From contig JAGCUM010000089.1 of the NCBI GenBank assembly GCA_017962865.1, positions 1-25,814 of the forward strand: 25,814 nt of DNA, written 5' to 3'. A program made the translations under genes and the position numbers. Position 1 is the first letter of the stretch; every line of letters starts with the position of its first letter. The DNA comes from Spirochaetales bacterium. Lineage in GTDB: Bacteria > Spirochaetota > Spirochaetia > Sphaerochaetales > Sphaerochaetaceae. This document shows, piece by piece, positions 23,782 to 25,814 of this stretch. A model generated the notes under the pieces. It was not told where the DNA came from, made no database searches, and worked only from the letters and a program-made list of their open reading frames with translations.

Positions 23782-25077
23782 ATGAGTTATTACAGCAAGG
23801 AAATAGAGTGTGCTTCCCGCTCTGAGATAAGGCGACTGCAGGACAGCCGCCTTGTCGAGCAGGTCCGTTATGTGTGGGACAACGTCCCTTACTATCGTCA
23901 CAAGATGGAAGAGAAGGGTGTGAAGCCCGAAGACATCAGGTCCGTCGACGATATCTGCAAGCTTCCCTTCCTCAAGAAGGATGACCTGCGTGATGCATAT
24001 CCAGACGGACTGCGCGGAGCCCCGAAAAAGGATATCGTCAGAATCCACTCCACAAGCGGAACCACCGGCAAGCGCGTCGTTGCCTATTACACCCGCGAGG
24101 ACCTGGAGCTTTGGGACGCCTGCGTTGCCAGGGCACTCTGTGCCGCAGACATCACGGATGAGGACATCGTCCAGGTCTGTTACGGCTACGGACTGTTCAC
24201 CGGCGGACTGGGCCTTCACGGCGGAGCTGAGAAGCTCGGCTGCATGGTTCTCCCGATGTCTTCCGGAAGCACCGACAGACAGCTCCAGTTCATGGAGGAC
24301 CTGCAGTCCACAGTGCTTTGCTGCACACCTTCCTATGCTGCATATCTTGCAGAAACAATCACGGAAAAGGGTCTGAGGGACCGCATTCATCTCAGGCGAG
24401 GTATCTTCGGTGCCGAGGCCTGGAGCGAGGACATGAGAGCTTCCATAGAAGCTTCCCTGGGAATCAAGGCCCATGACATCTACGGCCTTACCGAGCTCAG
24501 CGGTCCCGGCGTTGCCTACGAGTGTTCCGAACAGAGCGGAATGCACATCAACGAAGACCATTTCTATGCTGAAATCATCGATCCGGATACCTGTGAGACC
24601 CTTCCGCTCGGATCCAAGGGAGAGCTGGTGATCACATCGCTTACCAAGAAGGGATTCCCGCTTCTTAGATACAGGACCCGCGATATCTGTATCCTGACTG
24701 CAGAGAAATGCTCCTGCGGCCGCACATTCGTGAAGATGTCACGTCCGATGGGAAGAAGCGACGACATGCTCATCGTCAAGGGTGTCAACGTGTTCCCGTC
24801 CCAGATCGAGACCGTCCTCATCCAGCAGGGCTATGCCGCCAACTATCAGATCATAGTCGACAGGCAGAACCACAGCGATACGCTCGATGTGCTCATTGAA
24901 ATGACGCCGGAGAACTTCTCCGACAACCTCGGAAAGATAACCGCCCAGGAGAAGAGCCTTGTTGCAGAGCTCAAGGCCATGCTGGGAATCTATGCCAATG
25001 TGCACCTGGTTGCCCCGAAGTCCATCGCCCGCAGCGAAGGCAAGGCAGTCAGAGTCATCGACAAGAGAAAGATCTGA
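23782..25077 (+). CDS. paaK: Phenylacetate-CoA ligase-like adenylating enzyme
   Basis: The 431-residue protein has the AMP-binding motif HSTSGTTGKRV (residues 89-99), YGLTELSGPG (from 234), the RTRD motif and the C-terminal GVNVFPSQIE, all typical of PaaK. It activates an aryl acid, such as phenylacetate or indoleacetate, to its CoA thioester using ATP. No aerobic paaABCDE genes are present, so it is likely part of anaerobic aromatic amino acid metabolism, as often seen with an ACT protein and an indolepyruvate oxidoreductase. No SD is visible before ATG 23782, so translation may depend on coupling to MscS, eight bases upstream. A cysteine cluster (CSCGRTF) occurs before the C-terminal domain. 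Confidence 0.87.
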   Translation: MSYYSKEIECASRSEIRRLQDSRLVEQVRYVWDNVPYYRHKMEEKGVKPEDIRSVDDICKLPFLKKDDLRDAYPDGLRGAPKKDIVRIHSTSGTTGKRVVAYYTREDLELWDACVARALCAADITDEDIVQVCYGYGLFTGGLGLHGGAEKLGCMVLPMSSGSTDRQLQFMEDLQSTVLCCTPSYAAYLAETITEKGLRDRIHLRRGIFGAEAWSEDMRASIEASLGIKAHDIYGLTELSGPGVAYECSEQSGMHINEDHFYAEIIDPDTCETLPLGSKGELVITSLTKKGFPLLRYRTRDICILTAEKCSCGRTFVKMSRPMGRSDDMLIVKGVNVFPSQIETVLIQQGYAANYQIIVDRQNHSDTLDVLIEMTPENFSDNLGKITAQEKSLVAELKAMLGIYANVHLVAPKSIARSEGKAVRVIDKRKI

Positions 25078-25093
25078 ATACAGGGGAGGTACC

Positions 25094-25522
25094 ATGGAAG
25101 TCAGACAGATTTCGGTTTTCCTTGAGAACAAGGCCGGACAGCTTGCCCAGATCTGCAGAATCCTTGCAGATGCACAGATTGACATGAAGGCCCTGAATAT
25201 CGCCGAGACCGCAGATTACGGCGTACTCAGGCTGATTACGGACAAGCCTCTGAAGACGCTTTCGGTTCTTACCAAGAACGCCCTCGTGTGTACCTGTTCC
25301 GATGTCGTGGCAGTCAAGGTCCCCGATCAGCCGGGCGGACTTGCCGGGGTGCTTGAGGTTATTGCGGAGAAGGGGATAAGCATCGAATACATGTACTCCA
25401 TGCTCAGCAATAACTACTCGGGCAATGCAGTCATGGTGTTCCAGACCACTGAGCCCTCAAAGGTATTCGCAGATGCAGGTCTTTCTGTTCTGAACGACAG
25501 AGAAGTGGGAATCACGGAATAG
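25094..25522 (+). CDS. Tandem ACT-domain protein
   Basis: The 142-residue protein contains two ACT-type ferredoxin-like domains, about 3-65 (ISVFLENKAGQLAQICRIL) and 72-135 (VPDQPGGLAGVLEVIAEKG). Both follow the usual glycine-bearing ligand loop. It has no catalytic domain. Stand-alone ACT proteins next to PaaK are thought to bind aromatic amino acids as regulators. The ATG at 25094 has GGGGAGG eight bases before it and lies 16 bases after the PaaK stop. A strong terminator follows, so this is the end of the transcription unit. Confidence 0.88.
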   Translation: MEVRQISVFLENKAGQLAQICRILADAQIDMKALNIAETADYGVLRLITDKPLKTLSVLTKNALVCTCSDVVAVKVPDQPGGLAGVLEVIAEKGISIEYMYSMLSNNYSGNAVMVFQTTEPSKVFADAGLSVLNDREVGITE

Positions 25523-25564
25523 TAATTAAACAGTACATCACCAGATAATAGTGGTTTTCTCCGA

Positions 25565-25600
25565 AAACAAGCCAAGGATGACTTGGCTTGTTTCATTTTT
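25565..25600 (+). terminator. Strong Rho-independent terminator after the ACT gene
   Basis: AAACAAGCCAAG (25565-25576) pairs perfectly over 12 bases with CTTGGCTTGTTT (25582-25593) around GATGA. CATTTTT follows. Confidence 0.9.
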
Positions 25601-25669
25601 GACGGATATTTGACAGATAAAGGGTTTGTTAAAAAAATTTCATTTTTTCTAAAATCTAATGAAAAAAAC

Positions 25670-25717
25670 TTTACATAGTTTAGTTAGTTTAGTAATATTA
25701 AAATAGATTACTAAACT
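25670..25717 (+). promoter_or_regulatory. Promoter with overlapping 11-bp inverted-repeat operator
   Basis: TTTACA (25670-25675) is 17 bases from TAATAT (25693-25698), one mismatch and two mismatches from consensus. AGTTTAGTAAT (25686-25696) and ATTACTAAACT (25707-25717) are exact reverse complements with a 10-base spacer, covering the -10 and the start point. A further TAGTTTAG half-site lies just upstream. AGTTT/AAACT arms resemble ROK-family XylR operators. A long A/T-rich stretch (about 25631-25669) could act as an UP element. Confidence 0.6.
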
Positions 25718-25732
25718 TTAGGAGCTACTGAT

Positions 25733-25814
25733 TTGAAGAAGTCACAAGTAATTGTTCTGATTGCTGCAATTCTTGTATTAATCCCTGCGGCCTGTCTCTT
25801 TGCCGTGGAGACTT
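25733..25814 (+). CDS. Start of an exported protein (partial, TTG start)
   Basis: TTG 25733 lies eight bases after AGGAG (25720-25724) and opens a frame that runs to the window edge. The first 27 residues form a clear signal peptide: KKSQ, then a hydrophobic stretch IVLIAAILVLIPAACLFA. AAC could be a lipobox and LFA a signal peptidase I site. No other function can be seen. With its own regulated promoter, a sugar-binding protein of another transporter is a reasonable guess, but nothing in the visible residues proves it. Confidence 0.6.
   Translation, partial: MKKSQVIVLIAAILVLIPAACLFAVET

Noticed and set aside
23677..24561. 294-residue minus-strand open frame
   Set aside because: It is antisense to MscS and PaaK, both convincing family members, with no motif of its own.

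Overview
The window is bacterial DNA of medium GC content. Genes are densely packed, mostly on the + strand, and many overlap through ATGA or TAATG junctions. No rRNA, tRNA or other taxon marker is present, so the organism cannot be named. An LplB/YtcP/LplA-type oligosaccharide transporter, a membrane-anchored AraC-type sensor-regulator, ferredoxin-type flavoenzymes and a PaaK-ACT pair suggest a fermentative, probably gut-associated anaerobe. A Sphaerochaeta-like spirochaete or a Bacillota member would fit; this is inference.

Layout. (1) Positions 1-1317 look decayed: two tandem hairpin-forming repeats, an unrecognised open frame, a DUF3795 gene broken by a -1 frameshift, and a nitroreductase gene cut 25 codons early by an in-frame TAA. 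(2) Positions 1318-2622 encode a secreted family 1 pectate lyase-like enzyme, followed by a clear terminator. (3) Positions 2726-6770 are a translationally coupled trio: an Old Yellow Enzyme with an Fe-S motif, a short-chain dehydrogenase and a fumarate-reductase-like flavoprotein. (4) Positions 6771-8270 hold a GH43 glycosidase on the minus strand. (5) Positions 8405-18956 are a long operon: two sugar permeases, a TIM-barrel isomerase, a dihydroorotate-dehydrogenase-like Fe-S enzyme, a Gfo/Idh/MocA dehydrogenase, the solute-binding protein, a cytoplasmic heparinase II/III-type lyase, a second TIM-barrel enzyme and a second Gfo/Idh/MocA dehydrogenase. (6) Positions 18979-22873 hold the AraC sensor, a third Gfo/Idh/MocA dehydrogenase and an Ldh/MDH-family dehydrogenase. 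(7) Positions 22940-25522 encode an MscS channel, a PaaK-type CoA ligase and a tandem ACT protein, ended by a strong terminator. (8) The window closes with a promoter-operator and the first codons of an exported protein that starts with TTG.

Working model (inference). The secreted lyase cuts a uronate-containing glycan, probably pectin-related. The transporter imports the oligosaccharides using an ATPase encoded elsewhere. The cytoplasmic lyase and GH43 trim them. Three sugar dehydrogenases, two isomerase/eliminase-type TIM barrels, an SDR, an Ldh/MDH enzyme and three flavin enzymes then process the products. The usual KduI, KdgK and KdgA genes are absent from the window. Redox-based handling of sugars, such as keto-glycoside elimination or reduction of unsaturated uronates, is therefore the most interesting possibility here.
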